Below, in pieces: positions 1 to 8,603 of a stretch of 64,000 nucleotides of DNA. The notes under the pieces were generated by a model. It was not told the DNA's origin. It saw only the letters and a program-made list of their open reading frames with translations, and ran no database searches. This DNA is from a bacterium 1xD8-48 (GTDB taxonomy: Bacteria; Bacillota; Clostridia; Lachnospirales; Lachnospiraceae). The stretch spans positions 1 through 64,000 of the forward strand of contig QZDS01000008.1 in NCBI GenBank assembly GCA_009917455.1, written 5' to 3'. The position numbers were made by a program, and so were the translations under genes. The stretch's first letter is position 1, and each line of letters starts with the position of its first letter.

Positions 1-57
1 AATTATGCTGTACCTTCTTTTAATTTGAAGAATTTTCGGGCAATTAGGAGTGGGTAA
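1..57 (+). CDS. C-terminal tail of an unidentified gene cut by the window edge
   Basis: Reading frame 1 is open from the first base to a TAA at 55-57 and encodes 18 residues beginning NYAVPSFN. It may be the end of a gene that starts left of the window. I do not recognise the product and the length is too short to exclude chance. Confidence 0.25.
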   Translation, partial: NYAVPSFNLKNFRAIRSG

Positions 58-271
58 AGTTACGAATAACAATTTTAGAATAAATCAATATATCTTTGAT
101 TTATTTAATAAAGTATACGGAATTAAGGAGAATGAAAAATACTGCTACGTTCACAGACAATACGCACAACCAGCATATACATATTCAATGGCGGCAATTG
201 AACTGATATTTCAGGAAATAAAGAAAGATTCTGAGAATATTGTAGGTAACCTTAAGAAATCAATAAAATAA
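50..271 (+). CDS. small hypothetical protein, possibly a gene remnant
   Basis: A 73-residue frame that would start at a GTG inside AGGAGTGGG, overlapping the preceding tail by 8 bases. There is no well-placed ribosome site, because the AGGAG touches the start codon. The protein is polar, with a conserved-looking aromatic stretch (YAQPAYTYSMAAIE) and a Lys-rich end, and no domain I recognise. It lies beside an hsdS remnant, so it may be a shifted continuation of a decayed gene. Low confidence that it is expressed. Confidence 0.3.
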   Translation: MGKVTNNNFRINQYIFDLFNKVYGIKENEKYCYVHRQYAQPAYTYSMAAIELIFQEIKKDSENIVGNLKKSIK

Positions 272-415
272 GCTAACCCCAGGGGCAAAGGAATTCTTGG
301 TTAACACCTACTCTCATTCGAGAACCCAGCCATAATCCTTCACGAGTTAACTTATTTATATTATAGCATATACAAACCGAAAGTCAATTATTCATGAAGA
401 GAAAAGAGAAAAATT

Positions 416-631
416 ATGGATATTAAAGCACTAAGACAAAAGATACTCGATTTGGCAATAAGAGGAAAACTGGTTCCGCAAAATCCTGACGACGAACCGG
501 AAGAGAAACTCAAAGCAAAAGACATAAAAAATGATACTGTCATTTTTCGGGGTGAAGATAATGCAAACTATATAAGGAAGAATACACTGATTTGCATTGG
601 CATAGAGAAATTCCTTATATTTTTATATTAG
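416..631 (+). pseudogene. hsdS: remnant of a type I restriction specificity subunit (HsdS)
   Basis: The first ~30 residues (MDIKALRQKILDLAIRGKLV, then PQNPDDEP) match the conserved segment that follows a target-recognition domain in HsdS proteins, and KAKDIKNDTVIFRGEDNANY matches the next conserved block. The stretch that normally separates these blocks is missing, and after residue 51 the frame diverges and stops at 71 residues, whereas HsdS is usually about 400. No HsdM or HsdR is in the window. The gene is therefore a deleted, non-functional fragment, perhaps left by recombination between hsdS cassettes. The start is preceded by GAAAAGAGAAAAATT. Confidence 0.7.
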
Positions 632-703
632 TAGATTGTCCTAAGGGAATAATTATTGTTGAACTTATGATTGACAGGACATTTATTATCTGCTAATATC
701 ATA

Positions 704-720
704 ACTGACAGACAGTCGGT
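704..720. promoter_or_regulatory. probable TetR operator upstream of the TetR gene
   Basis: ACTGAC-AGACA-GTCGGT is an imperfect palindrome (6-5-6) ending 30 bases before the TetR start codon. The same architecture, ACCGAT-AACCG-GTCGGT, occurs at 1411-1427 before the MFS gene. The pair fits autoregulation and co-regulation by the TetR protein between them. Binding is inferred. Confidence 0.55.
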
Positions 721-750
721 ACACAAACTCAAAAAACGGTGACCTAAAAG

Positions 751-1380
751 ATGAGAACAGTAAAAGAAGCAGAAGAGCGCAAAAACGAAATACTGGACGT
801 GGCGGAGCGTCTGTTTGGGACAAAGGGCTTTGACAACACCAGCACCAGCGATATCTTAAACGAAGTCGGGATTGCCAGAGGCACGCTTTATTATCACTTC
901 AAGTCAAAGGAGGATATTCTGGACGCCATGATTGACCGGATGACGGGGCGGCTGGTGGAAAAGGCGGCGGCACTTCTGGCAAAAAAGGAGATACCGGTGC
1001 TTAAGCGGCTGACCATGATGATGACGGCTCTCAATGTAAACGGTTCCCTCGGGCAGGAGATTATGGAACAGGTACACAAGCCGCAGAATGCGCTGATGCA
1101 TCAGAAGATGCAGGAGCGTCTGCTGGCTGGGGTCAATCCGCTCGTCACCGCTCTTATCAGAGAGGGAATAGCGCAGGGAATCTGCAAAACGGAATATCCG
1201 GCGGAGGTTGCGGAGATGACCTTGCTGTACTCCAATACGGCATTCGATACGCTGGCGGAGCACGGTAAGGAGGAAAGGGAGAGAAAAATAAACGCCTTCA
1301 TTTATAACCTTGAACGTCTTCTTGGAATGGAGCGGGGGAGCATGGAGGCGGTAATTCTCCCGATATTTGAAAGGAGCTGA
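751..1380 (+). CDS. TetR/AcrR-family transcriptional regulator
   Basis: A 209-residue one-domain repressor. The N-terminal helix-turn-helix is clear: residues ~8-55 contain ILDVAERLFGTKGFDNTSTS followed by DILNEVGIARGTLYYHFKSKEDI, the standard TetR recognition-helix signature. The remainder is a helical ligand-binding domain with no recognisable inducer pocket. Two matching palindromes lie at 704-720 and 1411-1427, on either side of the gene, so it probably represses itself and the exporter genes downstream (MFS at 1538, ABC transporter at 2819-6155). The inducer is unknown; drugs, fatty acids or bile components are typical for such loci. The ATG at 751 begins right at the conserved N-terminus. 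Confidence 0.92.
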   Translation: MRTVKEAEERKNEILDVAERLFGTKGFDNTSTSDILNEVGIARGTLYYHFKSKEDILDAMIDRMTGRLVEKAAALLAKKEIPVLKRLTMMMTALNVNGSLGQEIMEQVHKPQNALMHQKMQERLLAGVNPLVTALIREGIAQGICKTEYPAEVAEMTLLYSNTAFDTLAEHGKEERERKINAFIYNLERLLGMERGSMEAVILPIFERS

Positions 1381-1393
1381 GAGTTCCTTTCTT

Positions 1394-1440
1394 TTTTCAC
1401 AGTTATACAGACCGATAACCGGTCGGTATAACTGTGAAAA
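1394..1440. promoter_or_regulatory. 47-bp inverted repeat containing a second TetR-type operator
   Basis: A 15-bp arm TTTTCACAGTTATAC (1394-1408) pairs perfectly with GTATAACTGTGAAAA (1426-1440). Inside, GACCG (1410-1414) pairs with CGGTC (1420-1424). The core at 1411-1427 repeats the 6-5-6 palindrome seen at 704-720. Lying 13 bases after the TetR stop and before the MFS gene, it may serve as operator, as a hairpin at the end of the tetR transcript, or both. The TATAAC inside the right arm could be part of a -10 element. Confidence 0.65.
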
Positions 1441-1442
1441 GT

Positions 1443-1533
1443 GAAAGATTTTGCAAATCTTTTCTCTGCAAGTTTGTGAGTGCAGCGCATACACAAACCT
1501 GAAATGCGCGACAAAGCAGCGCAGAAATGGGGG
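1443..1533 (+). promoter_or_regulatory. structured leader element, copy A (shared with the trxB leader)
   Basis: This ~90-nt segment is closely similar to 37053-37155. It can form three hairpins: GAAAGATTT/AAATCTTTTC near the left end, GTTTGTG (1472-1478) with CACAAAC (1492-1498), and TGCGC with GCGCA just before the ribosome site. It ends in GCGCAGAAATGGGG directly upstream of the MFS start codon. Conservation of stems between the two copies despite sequence changes argues for function as RNA. No known riboswitch class is recognised. Confidence 0.5.
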
Positions 1534-1537
1534 AAAT

Positions 1538-2776
1538 ATGAAAAAGAATAATAAAAGCAATTTTTCAAAATTTATACTGCTGTGGGCTGGAGAATTAATA
1601 TCGGGGGTGGGCGGCGGGCTCACTAGCTTCGGGCTTGGCGTGTATGTATTTCAAAAGACGGGCAGCGCTGCAAGTATGGCATTGGTCACGCTTCTGGCGT
1701 TTCTTCCGACGCTTCTTTTCAGCGTCCCTGCGGGGGTGCTGGCGGACCGTTATGACAGGCGGCTTCTGATGATGATTGGGGACGGCTGTTCGGCGCTGGG
1801 GATTTTTTACATACTTGTCTGCATGAGAAGCGGGGAAGCGGCGCTGTATCAGATTTGCATCGGCGTGTTCGTGAGCGCTGTCTTTTCGGCTTTGCTGGAG
1901 CCGGCTTACCGCGCGACGGTGACGGATTTGCTCACGAAAGAGGAGTATTCCAGGGCCGGCGGCATGGTAAGTATCGCCGGAAGCGCAAGATATCTGATAT
2001 CTCCGGTTCTTGCGGGAGCGTTGCTGGCGGTCAGCGATATGAGGCTGCTGCTTCTCATTGACATTTGCACCTTTTTCCCCACGGTGATTGGGGCGGCGGT
2101 TGTGAGGAAGGAAATTGCCGTAAAGGAGAAGGCGGGCGAAGAATCGTTCATCGAGAGCTTCCGGCAGGGATGGAGGGCAGTTACAGGCAGGCGGGGGATT
2201 TTGATTCTGATTACGGTATCCGCCCTGATTACTTTTTTCATGGGGACTTTTCAGATACTTGCCCAGCCTGTGATTTTAAATTTTGCGGACAGCACGGTGC
2301 TTGGAATCGGGGAAACGGTCTGCGCCTGCGGAATGGTGGTTTCCGGCCTTTTTCTGGGGGTAAAAGGCATAAAGAGCGGTCATGCCCGAATCCTTTCGGT
2401 TTCCCTGTTCATTGCCGGAATCGGGATGGCGGGCTTTGGTGTCCGGGAAAATATTTTCTGTGCCTGCGGGTTTGGTTTCATTTTCTTTGCCATGCTGCCT
2501 TTTGCCAATAATTGTCTGGATTATCTGATAAGGCGCAATATTCCGGATGCGCTGCAGGGACGGGCGTGGGGGCTGATAGGCTTTATTTCTCAGATTGGAT
2601 ATGTGGCGGCCTATGGTCTGGCGGGCGCGGCGGCGGACAAAGCCGCGGAGAAATTTCGGGTAAGCGTAGGAAGGGGAGCAACGGGAATCGTCATGGCGGC
2701 GGGCGCGTTGCTTGGCCTGACCGCATTTTTCCTGTATTTTGTAAAAAGCGTGAGGGCGCTGGAAGAAGCGGGATGA
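1538..2776 (+). CDS. MFS transporter, drug/siderophore-exporter type
   Basis: A 412-residue integral membrane protein of the major facilitator superfamily, MFS_3-like (enterobactin or macrolide exporter group), probably proton-driven export. Twelve hydrophobic segments are visible. The loop after the second helix has the family motif ADRYDRR (motif A, G-x-L-aDRydRR, here GVLADRYDRR). The start is the ATG at 1538, preceded by GGGGG and beginning MKKNNKSNFSKF; an upstream ATG at 1451 would translate through the structured leader and is rejected. The gene follows tetR and precedes an FtsX-type permease and ATPase, which makes a detoxification or export operon likely. Substrate unknown. Confidence 0.88.
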   Translation: MKKNNKSNFSKFILLWAGELISGVGGGLTSFGLGVYVFQKTGSAASMALVTLLAFLPTLLFSVPAGVLADRYDRRLLMMIGDGCSALGIFYILVCMRSGEAALYQICIGVFVSAVFSALLEPAYRATVTDLLTKEEYSRAGGMVSIAGSARYLISPVLAGALLAVSDMRLLLLIDICTFFPTVIGAAVVRKEIAVKEKAGEESFIESFRQGWRAVTGRRGILILITVSALITFFMGTFQILAQPVILNFADSTVLGIGETVCACGMVVSGLFLGVKGIKSGHARILSVSLFIAGIGMAGFGVRENIFCACGFGFIFFAMLPFANNCLDYLIRRNIPDALQGRAWGLIGFISQIGYVAAYGLAGAAADKAAEKFRVSVGRGATGIVMAAGALLGLTAFFLYFVKSVRALEEAG

Positions 2777-2818
2777 GCCGGGGATTCGTTTTGTAAAATG
2801 TAACGGAAAGGGAGCTTT

Positions 2819-5233
2819 ATGATAAAAAAGCTGATAGTAAACGATATCAATCAAAATAAATTTTCCTCCGGCGCGGCCCTCTTTTTTATGGCGGTTTCCG
2901 CAATGCTGCTTGTCCTTACAACGCTGCTTTTTTCCGGTCTGGCAGGGGCAATCGACAGCCTGATGGAAAAGGCGGAGGTTCCCGATTATATGCAGATGCA
3001 TGTAAGGGATGAGGGAAGCGCGGAAGCTGCGGCAGTATGGGAGCGGGAGGAGGCGGAGATTTCCCGCTTTGCCGAAAGCTGCAGGGAGGTCGGTAAATGG
3101 CAGATTTGCGGTTTCCTGAATCTTGATAACAACCGGATTACTCTTGGGGGGCGCAGCCTTTCGGACAGCACCCAGGACAACGGCCTTTGCGTGCAGGGAG
3201 AGCAGTTTGATTATCTGCTTAATATGGATGGAAAAGTACCGGAGGTTTTGCCGGGAGAGGTTTTTGTCCCTGTATGCTACCGCGGCAAATATCAGCTGTC
3301 GGAGGGGGACGTGATGGAAATCGGCGATTACCGCCTTGTAATTGCGGGCTTTCTGCGGGACGCCCAGATGAATTCTATGATGGCTTCTTCCAAGCGGTTT
3401 CTGGTGAATGGGGAGGATTACGAGCGGATAAGAAATTTTGAGGTACAGGAGGAGTATCTGATTGAGTTTCTCCTTGAGGAAAACGCGGATATCAACGCTT
3501 TTGCCGCGGCATACGAGGCGGAGCAGCTTTCGGCAAACGGCCCTGCCATCACAAAGCCGCTGATTCGGATGATGAACGCATTGTCCGACGGAACCATGAT
3601 TTTTGTAATTTTTCTTGTGAGTATTGTGGTTATGCTGATATCCATGCTCTGCGTCCGTTTCCTGTGCCTTACGCAGATGGAACGGGAGCGGAAGGAGGCG
3701 GGAATGTTAAAGGCTCTTGGCGTGGAAGGAGCGCAAATCCGGCGGATTTATATGGCAAAGTATATTTTCCTTTCCGGCTGCGGCGGGCTGATTGGGCTTG
3801 GGGCGGCTTTTTGTATAAAGGCGCCGATGGAGCAACAGATACGGGAGTTATATGGTGTCGGAGAGAGTGGATTGGAGGCGGCGGTTTTGGCCTTTGGAGC
3901 GGCAGCTCTCGCAGAGGGAGCGATTCTCTTTTCCGTGCGGCGAGCCTTAAAAAAGACAGAGAGGATGCCGGCGCTGGAAGCAATGTTTCAGCCTCAGGAG
4001 AAAAAAGGAGGAGGGCAGTATCTGATTATCGGTCTCGTGACCTTTGCCTGTACCTTTCTTTTACTCGTGCCGCAAAATTTATACAATACCATGTCGTCGC
4101 CGGACTTTGTCACTTACATGGGAATCGGGAGCGGCGACATACGTATGGACATACGGCAGACCGGAGATATCAGAGGCGTGACGGAAGACATTGCCTCTGC
4201 TTTGGCGCAGGATAAGCAGGTGGAACGGTATACGGTGCTGACCACAAAGGCATGTACGGCGTATCTTCCGTCAGCCGAGTCGGAGGCCGATGCTTTAACA
4301 GGTCTGCCAGCGACCGGTCTGACGCCGGAAAATCTGCAAAAGGCCGGCTTAAAAACGGTTAATCTGGCTGTGGAGACCGGCAGCCACGGGATATTTCCGG
4401 TGGAGTATCTGGAAGGGAGGCTGCCGGAAAGGCAGGGGGAGATTGCATTATCCGTTATGAACGCAAGGGAGCTGGGGCTGTCCGTCGGCGATTCTATAGG
4501 GCTGGCGGAGCATGGCGTGATAAAAAATCACAGGGTTTGCGGCATTTATTCCGATATCACAAACGGGGGAAAGACGGCGAAAGCGTATGACGCGGGAGGC
4601 GATGGGCCTGTTATGTGGAGCGTTTTGTATGTTTCCCTGAAGGATTTTGCGGAGAAAACCGAGGAAAATCCTGCAGGAAGACAGGCGGGATATTTTGTGA
4701 AAAAGTCCGCGGGAGACTTTGGGGAAAAGGAGAAATGGATGGAGAAATACAGAGCCATGGGAGCGGACGTTACTTATATTGCGGATTACGTGCAGGATAC
4801 CTACGGTCAGACGCTGGGGCAGCTCCGGCTTGCCCAGCGTGCGGCGGCGCTTATCTCGACGTTTGTGACCGGCGCGGTGGTTTGGCTGTTTATCCGCCTG
4901 CTGGTGGAAAAAGACCGCTATGCGATTTCTCTGCACAAAGCGCTGGGCTTTACCGGAGCGGATATGAAAAGGAGTTATTTTGTAAAAGGGATGCTTCCCG
5001 TTATCGGCGGGATGACAGCCGGGATTTTTATCGGAAATCCGCTGGGGGAGAGAATTTGCGGAGCGGTAATGAAGTCCTTTGGCGCGGAGGGTTTCCGGTT
5101 TGCCGCCTCACAGGGACTTGCGCCTGCGGGGAGGTTGGCGGTGATTGCGGTTCCGGCAGTTCTGGCAGTATGGGGCGGTACGGCATTCATCGGGAGGATA
5201 AAGGCTTTCGAGTGCTGTAACGGGCGCGAGTAG
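2819..5233 (+). CDS. ABC transporter permease with two FtsX domains
   Basis: An 804-residue membrane protein with an N-terminal helix (residues ~18-45), a ~200-residue extracytoplasmic domain, a first FtsX domain (three helices at ~255-375, including the LKALGVEGAQIRRIYMAKY motif), a second helix and extracytoplasmic domain (~400-670), and a final three-helix FtsX domain (~680-800) with LHKALGFTGADMKRSYFVKG. This is the architecture of MacB-like or antimicrobial-peptide exporters (BceB-like size, but with two four-helix halves). The ATPase follows after 13 bases. It begins 42 bases after the MFS gene, with AACGGAAAGGGAGCTTT as ribosome site. Probable role is export of, or protection from, a peptide or lipid at the membrane. 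Confidence 0.87.
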   Translation: MIKKLIVNDINQNKFSSGAALFFMAVSAMLLVLTTLLFSGLAGAIDSLMEKAEVPDYMQMHVRDEGSAEAAAVWEREEAEISRFAESCREVGKWQICGFLNLDNNRITLGGRSLSDSTQDNGLCVQGEQFDYLLNMDGKVPEVLPGEVFVPVCYRGKYQLSEGDVMEIGDYRLVIAGFLRDAQMNSMMASSKRFLVNGEDYERIRNFEVQEEYLIEFLLEENADINAFAAAYEAEQLSANGPAITKPLIRMMNALSDGTMIFVIFLVSIVVMLISMLCVRFLCLTQMERERKEAGMLKALGVEGAQIRRIYMAKYIFLSGCGGLIGLGAAFCIKAPMEQQIRELYGVGESGLEAAVLAFGAAALAEGAILFSVRRALKKTERMPALEAMFQPQEKKGGGQYLIIGLVTFACTFLLLVPQNLYNTMSSPDFVTYMGIGSGDIRMDIRQTGDIRGVTEDIASALAQDKQVERYTVLTTKACTAYLPSAESEADALTGLPATGLTPENLQKAGLKTVNLAVETGSHGIFPVEYLEGRLPERQGEIALSVMNARELGLSVGDSIGLAEHGVIKNHRVCGIYSDITNGGKTAKAYDAGGDGPVMWSVLYVSLKDFAEKTEENPAGRQAGYFVKKSAGDFGEKEKWMEKYRAMGADVTYIADYVQDTYGQTLGQLRLAQRAAALISTFVTGAVVWLFIRLLVEKDRYAISLHKALGFTGADMKRSYFVKGMLPVIGGMTAGIFIGNPLGERICGAVMKSFGAEGFRFAASQGLAPAGRLAVIAVPAVLAVWGGTAFIGRIKAFECCNGRE

Positions 5234-5246
5234 GAGGAAAAAGGCA

Positions 5247-6155
5247 ATGGGTAAATTACTGAAAATAGAAAACCTGAGCAAGGAGGGAATACTGTCTTCG
5301 GTTTCCTTTGAAATGGAGGAGGGGGAGATGCTGGCGGTTATGGGGCCTTCCGGTTCGGGAAAGTCCACGCTTTTGTATCAGGCCGCGGGGATGGATGCGC
5401 CTTCCGGCGGCAGAATGTGGCTGAAGGAAACGGAGATTACCGGGCTTGACGGGGACGGAAAGGCTGCGCTTCGGCTGCACCGCATGGGCTTTGTATTTCA
5501 GCAGATGAATATGCTGGCAAATTTAAATATCCTGGACAATATTCTGCTTCCGGCGATACAGGCGGAAAGAAGCCGGCGCAGGAAGACAGGCGGAAGCCGG
5601 GACGTGAAAGAGTGCGCGAACCGTGGCATGAATGCAAACAGAAGCCGCGGCGTGAGGAAAAGGGCGCCGGGAAAGTCCGCGGGAGAACTGGCGCAGGAGG
5701 CAAGGGCGCTGATGGAAAAGCTGGGCCTGTCGGGTCTGGAGGAGCGGAGAATTACGCAGGTTTCGGGGGGACAGCTTCAGCGGGCGTGTATCTGCAGAAG
5801 TATGATGAATTCGCCGGAAATTTTGTTTGCCGACGAGCCCACAGGGGCTTTAAACCAGAGCGCGGCAAAGGAGGTTATGGAGGAACTGACAAAACTGAAC
5901 CGGGAGGGAACGGCGATTCTGATGGTAACCCATGACAGCAAGGTGGCAGGCTGCTGTGAGCGGATTTTGTATCTCCTGGACGGGCGAATCTGCGGAGAAC
6001 TGCGGCTGGGAAAGATGACGGCCGGGGCGGACAACAGGAATCCGGGAAAGACGGCAGCCGGAGTAGGAACTCTGTATCCGGGAGAGACAGAATTTTGGAC
6101 AGAAAAGCAGAGAGAAAAGAAGGTGAAAGCGTGGCTTTCTCAGATGGGGTGGTAA
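5247..6155 (+). CDS. ABC transporter ATP-binding protein (LolD/MacB type) with an internal insertion
   Basis: A 302-residue ATPase that partners the FtsX permease. Visible motifs are Walker A GPSGSGKSTLL (~residue 32), Q-loop FVFQQMNM, signature VSGGQLQRA, Walker B EILFADEPTGALN and the H-loop VTHDS. Relatives are about 225-255 residues. The extra length comes from a basic insertion of ~45 residues between the Q-loop and the signature (rich in R, K and G) and a ~50-residue tail after the last strand. The insertion region at DNA level contains three imperfect 16-bp copies (start AGAAGCCGG, GGAAGCCGG, AGAAGCCGC), so it may have grown by local duplication. The ribosome site AGGAGG lies 11 bases upstream of the ATG. 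Confidence 0.9.
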   Translation: MGKLLKIENLSKEGILSSVSFEMEEGEMLAVMGPSGSGKSTLLYQAAGMDAPSGGRMWLKETEITGLDGDGKAALRLHRMGFVFQQMNMLANLNILDNILLPAIQAERSRRRKTGGSRDVKECANRGMNANRSRGVRKRAPGKSAGELAQEARALMEKLGLSGLEERRITQVSGGQLQRACICRSMMNSPEILFADEPTGALNQSAAKEVMEELTKLNREGTAILMVTHDSKVAGCCERILYLLDGRICGELRLGKMTAGADNRNPGKTAAGVGTLYPGETEFWTEKQREKKVKAWLSQMGW

Positions 6156-6163
6156 ACCAATTT

Positions 6164-6203
6164 CCCCCTCCGCTTAGAATTCTGATACGGAGGGGGATTA
6201 TTT
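6164..6203. terminator. intrinsic terminator, probably bidirectional
   Basis: CCCCCTCCG (6164-6172) pairs perfectly with CGGAGGGGG (6188-6196) and is followed by ATTATTTTAT. It lies between the plus-strand exporter operon and the minus-strand gene ending at 6221, so it can serve both. Confidence 0.8.
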
Positions 6204-6220
6204 TATCTTATGTATGGCTT

Positions 6221-8491
6221 CTACTGCATTTCATTCAGATAAAGCTGCACACGGTTCTGCACAACCGACGCCACATCGTCCGGCCCTTTCTGGCCGCTGA
6301 AATATCCTGCGGCTTCCTCAAGGATGATATTTAATATATCTTTATCCATACGGGCTCCGTTCTGCGCGGTATTTATCATTTCCCTTACCCGGTCCACCTG
6401 CTCCTTCGTGGCGGCGTAAACCTCTGTGGAATAGGATTCTCCTCCCATGGTGCCGCCCCATGTCATTTTGGAAACCTCCTTCTCGTTGCCGTTCTCGTCT
6501 TTGGTGTATTCCGGCGTCATTTCCTTTTCAAGCTGCTTTTCAAGGGCAGATTTTAATATGGGGAAACCGCCGTTGGGGGAGCCCACGTTTTCCTGCCGTT
6601 CTCTGGAAACATTGAAGCGGATGAATTCCCACACTCCTTCCTTGTTTTCACAGCCCGAGCCCATAGCCACGGTGGTTCCGTTGGAACGGAAGGTAAGACC
6701 GCTTTCCCCGAAGGTGGGATAGCCAATCAGGTTTACCGGCCCCCCGAACATAAATTCATATACCTGATAATGGGAAACGGAAGTGACATATCCGTTGTCC
6801 AGCAGAGTCCTTCCGCTCTTTAAATCATCCAGAGTGGAATCATCGGTTGCCTCATTGGCGAAACGGTTGGCAAATTCCAGAATCTTCTTAAATTCCTCTC
6901 CGGTAAAGTTACATTTACCGGTTGCGGAATCTATGAACAAATCCTGATTCATGGTGCACATAATCCGCAGAATGCCCGACTTGTCCGTGTTAGGCAAAAG
7001 CTTTGCCCCGTTTTCCGCAGAATCCATCAGCTTTATGACATCGTCCACCGTCCAGGTTTTGGCGTCTCCGATTTCAGAAACCCTGCCCACCAGAGATTCC
7101 ACCCCGTACCAGGGCATAATCGCGTACAGCTTTCCGTCCCGCTCGTAGGCTTTCAGGGCGCTCTCCACATAGTCGTCCCTTGCCATGGTCTCGTCCGCGT
7201 CAAGATAAGGGTACAAATCCTCCACAGCGCCCACCGATATCAGAGTTTCCAAAGACATGGGGCAATAGCTTAAGTCTATGATATCCGGGAACTGTCCGCC
7301 CTCAAGCTCTTTGGAAAAGATATCCCTCTTTTCCGTATAGTCCATGGTGGCGTCCCCGTATTCCTTTATCATAATACGGTACTTCTGGCTCTGCCTGTTA
7401 AATGCCGCGATATCTCTTTCGGCAAAAATGGAAGGGAAATAGGTTCCGTAGGTCAGGATAATCTTTTCCTCCACCTCCGACGCGGGCTTGCGGGTGAGCG
7501 TGATAAGCTCCGTTGCGCCCCCTTCGGTCATAAAATCGGAGGTCAGCGCCGCAATCCGGCCCTCAGGAAGCAGGGCGACGGAAGTAAGGTTGGTGGAATT
7601 GATATCGTAATCCGTCCAGCGTAAAATTTCCGTCGGCGCCTCGTCCGCCAGATTGCAGGACAAAAGGACGCCGTTCACCGTATACAGAAGGTCTGTGTCC
7701 GTTCCGCCCTGATAGGTTCCGTATTCAAAGGTAATGGGGCTGTTCATCCGTGTAAAGTCCGACTGTCCCGGAACCACCTCATTTATCAGGAAACCAAGGG
7801 CGTCGTCATAATAGGCTGCCCCTACTTTTCCGTCCTTCATCTGGAAAAAACAGTTAATATACTGCCCGGAGCTTATCTGGCTGTACACGCTGCCGTCCGG
7901 CTTTAAGACATAAATTTCCTGTCCTCCGTTTATGTAAAAGTTGCCCTCATCGTCTGTCAGAATATCGGAAATATAAAAATTCGGCGCCTGCAGTAAAGTC
8001 TCGCTGACATCCAAAGACGCCAGCTCGCCTCCGGCTGTGTCCAACGTTTTAATCAGTATCTGCTCCGCCGCGGTGACATCAGCGTTATACCGCGTCAGAC
8101 CCACCAGCAGATTTCCGTCCAGGCTCATATTCAGGCTGGTGATATACTGGTTTTCCTCCAGAGCAACCGGGACCTCCGCAGTTTCCTGACTGTCTATATT
8201 CATGGAAACCAGCTTCGTTTTGTCGCCTGCGTATTCCAGATAAAAAATATTTCCGTCCTTTCCCATCGCCGTTCTTCCAATGTTGTTCCCGGCGCTTCCA
8301 AGAGTGCGGTATTCCGGCACGTAGACATACCCGTCGTCGTCGCTGCTTTCCGCACCGGCGGCATTATTGCTGTCTTCGGCATCGGCAGACGCTGCCTTTT
8401 CACCGGTTCCCCCGGTCTGCTTTCCGCATCCGCCGAAAATAAACGCTGCGGTCAGCGCCATCACTGTGCACAATACAATTTTCTTTTTCAT
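6221..8491 (-). CDS. extracellular solute-binding lipoprotein with an N-terminal propeller-like domain
   Basis: A 756-residue lipoprotein: signal peptide MKKKIVLCTVMALTAAFIFG followed by the lipobox GGC, then a Ser/Asp/Gly-rich linker. Residues ~60-340 have repeated short motifs of the kind DGNxxYLxYxG and DDEGNFYINGG, typical of a beta-propeller. Residues ~350-700 resemble family-1 solute-binding proteins (LTYGTYFPSIF, QYRIMIKEYGD, FPDIIDLS, GLTFRSNGTTVAMGSGCENKEGVWEFIRF). Ordinary sugar-binding lipoproteins are about 430-550 residues, so the propeller is an addition. No permeases or ATPase are adjacent, so it either serves a distant transporter or acts as a sensor. The start is supported by GGAGGG upstream of the ATG. 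Confidence 0.85.
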   Translation of the reverse strand: MKKKIVLCTVMALTAAFIFGGCGKQTGGTGEKAASADAEDSNNAAGAESSDDDGYVYVPEYRTLGSAGNNIGRTAMGKDGNIFYLEYAGDKTKLVSMNIDSQETAEVPVALEENQYITSLNMSLDGNLLVGLTRYNADVTAAEQILIKTLDTAGGELASLDVSETLLQAPNFYISDILTDDEGNFYINGGQEIYVLKPDGSVYSQISSGQYINCFFQMKDGKVGAAYYDDALGFLINEVVPGQSDFTRMNSPITFEYGTYQGGTDTDLLYTVNGVLLSCNLADEAPTEILRWTDYDINSTNLTSVALLPEGRIAALTSDFMTEGGATELITLTRKPASEVEEKIILTYGTYFPSIFAERDIAAFNRQSQKYRIMIKEYGDATMDYTEKRDIFSKELEGGQFPDIIDLSYCPMSLETLISVGAVEDLYPYLDADETMARDDYVESALKAYERDGKLYAIMPWYGVESLVGRVSEIGDAKTWTVDDVIKLMDSAENGAKLLPNTDKSGILRIMCTMNQDLFIDSATGKCNFTGEEFKKILEFANRFANEATDDSTLDDLKSGRTLLDNGYVTSVSHYQVYEFMFGGPVNLIGYPTFGESGLTFRSNGTTVAMGSGCENKEGVWEFIRFNVSRERQENVGSPNGGFPILKSALEKQLEKEMTPEYTKDENGNEKEVSKMTWGGTMGGESYSTEVYAATKEQVDRVREMINTAQNGARMDKDILNIILEEAAGYFSGQKGPDDVASVVQNRVQLYLNEMQ

Positions 8492-8603
8492 TTTTCCCTC
8501 CGTTTCTGCGTTTTTTCATACTAAGTATACCATACCACAAACTGTAATATAGCACAATGATTTATGGGTGAAAACACTGCTAAAGCGCCACAATAAGATG
8601 CAG

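Noticed and set aside
1451..1537. Upstream ATG start of the MFS gene at 1451
   Set aside because: The extra 29 residues are read from the structured leader shared with trxB; the ATG at 1538 has the ribosome site and the normal N-terminus.
904..1623. 239-codon minus-strand frame across tetR and its downstream region
   Set aside because: It is the complement of a clear TetR gene and of the structured leader, has no ribosome site and no protein-like motifs.
2276..3001. 241-codon minus-strand frame antisense to the MFS and permease genes
   Set aside because: Pure shadow of two well-supported plus-strand genes; composition rich in His, Arg and Cys as usual for antisense frames.
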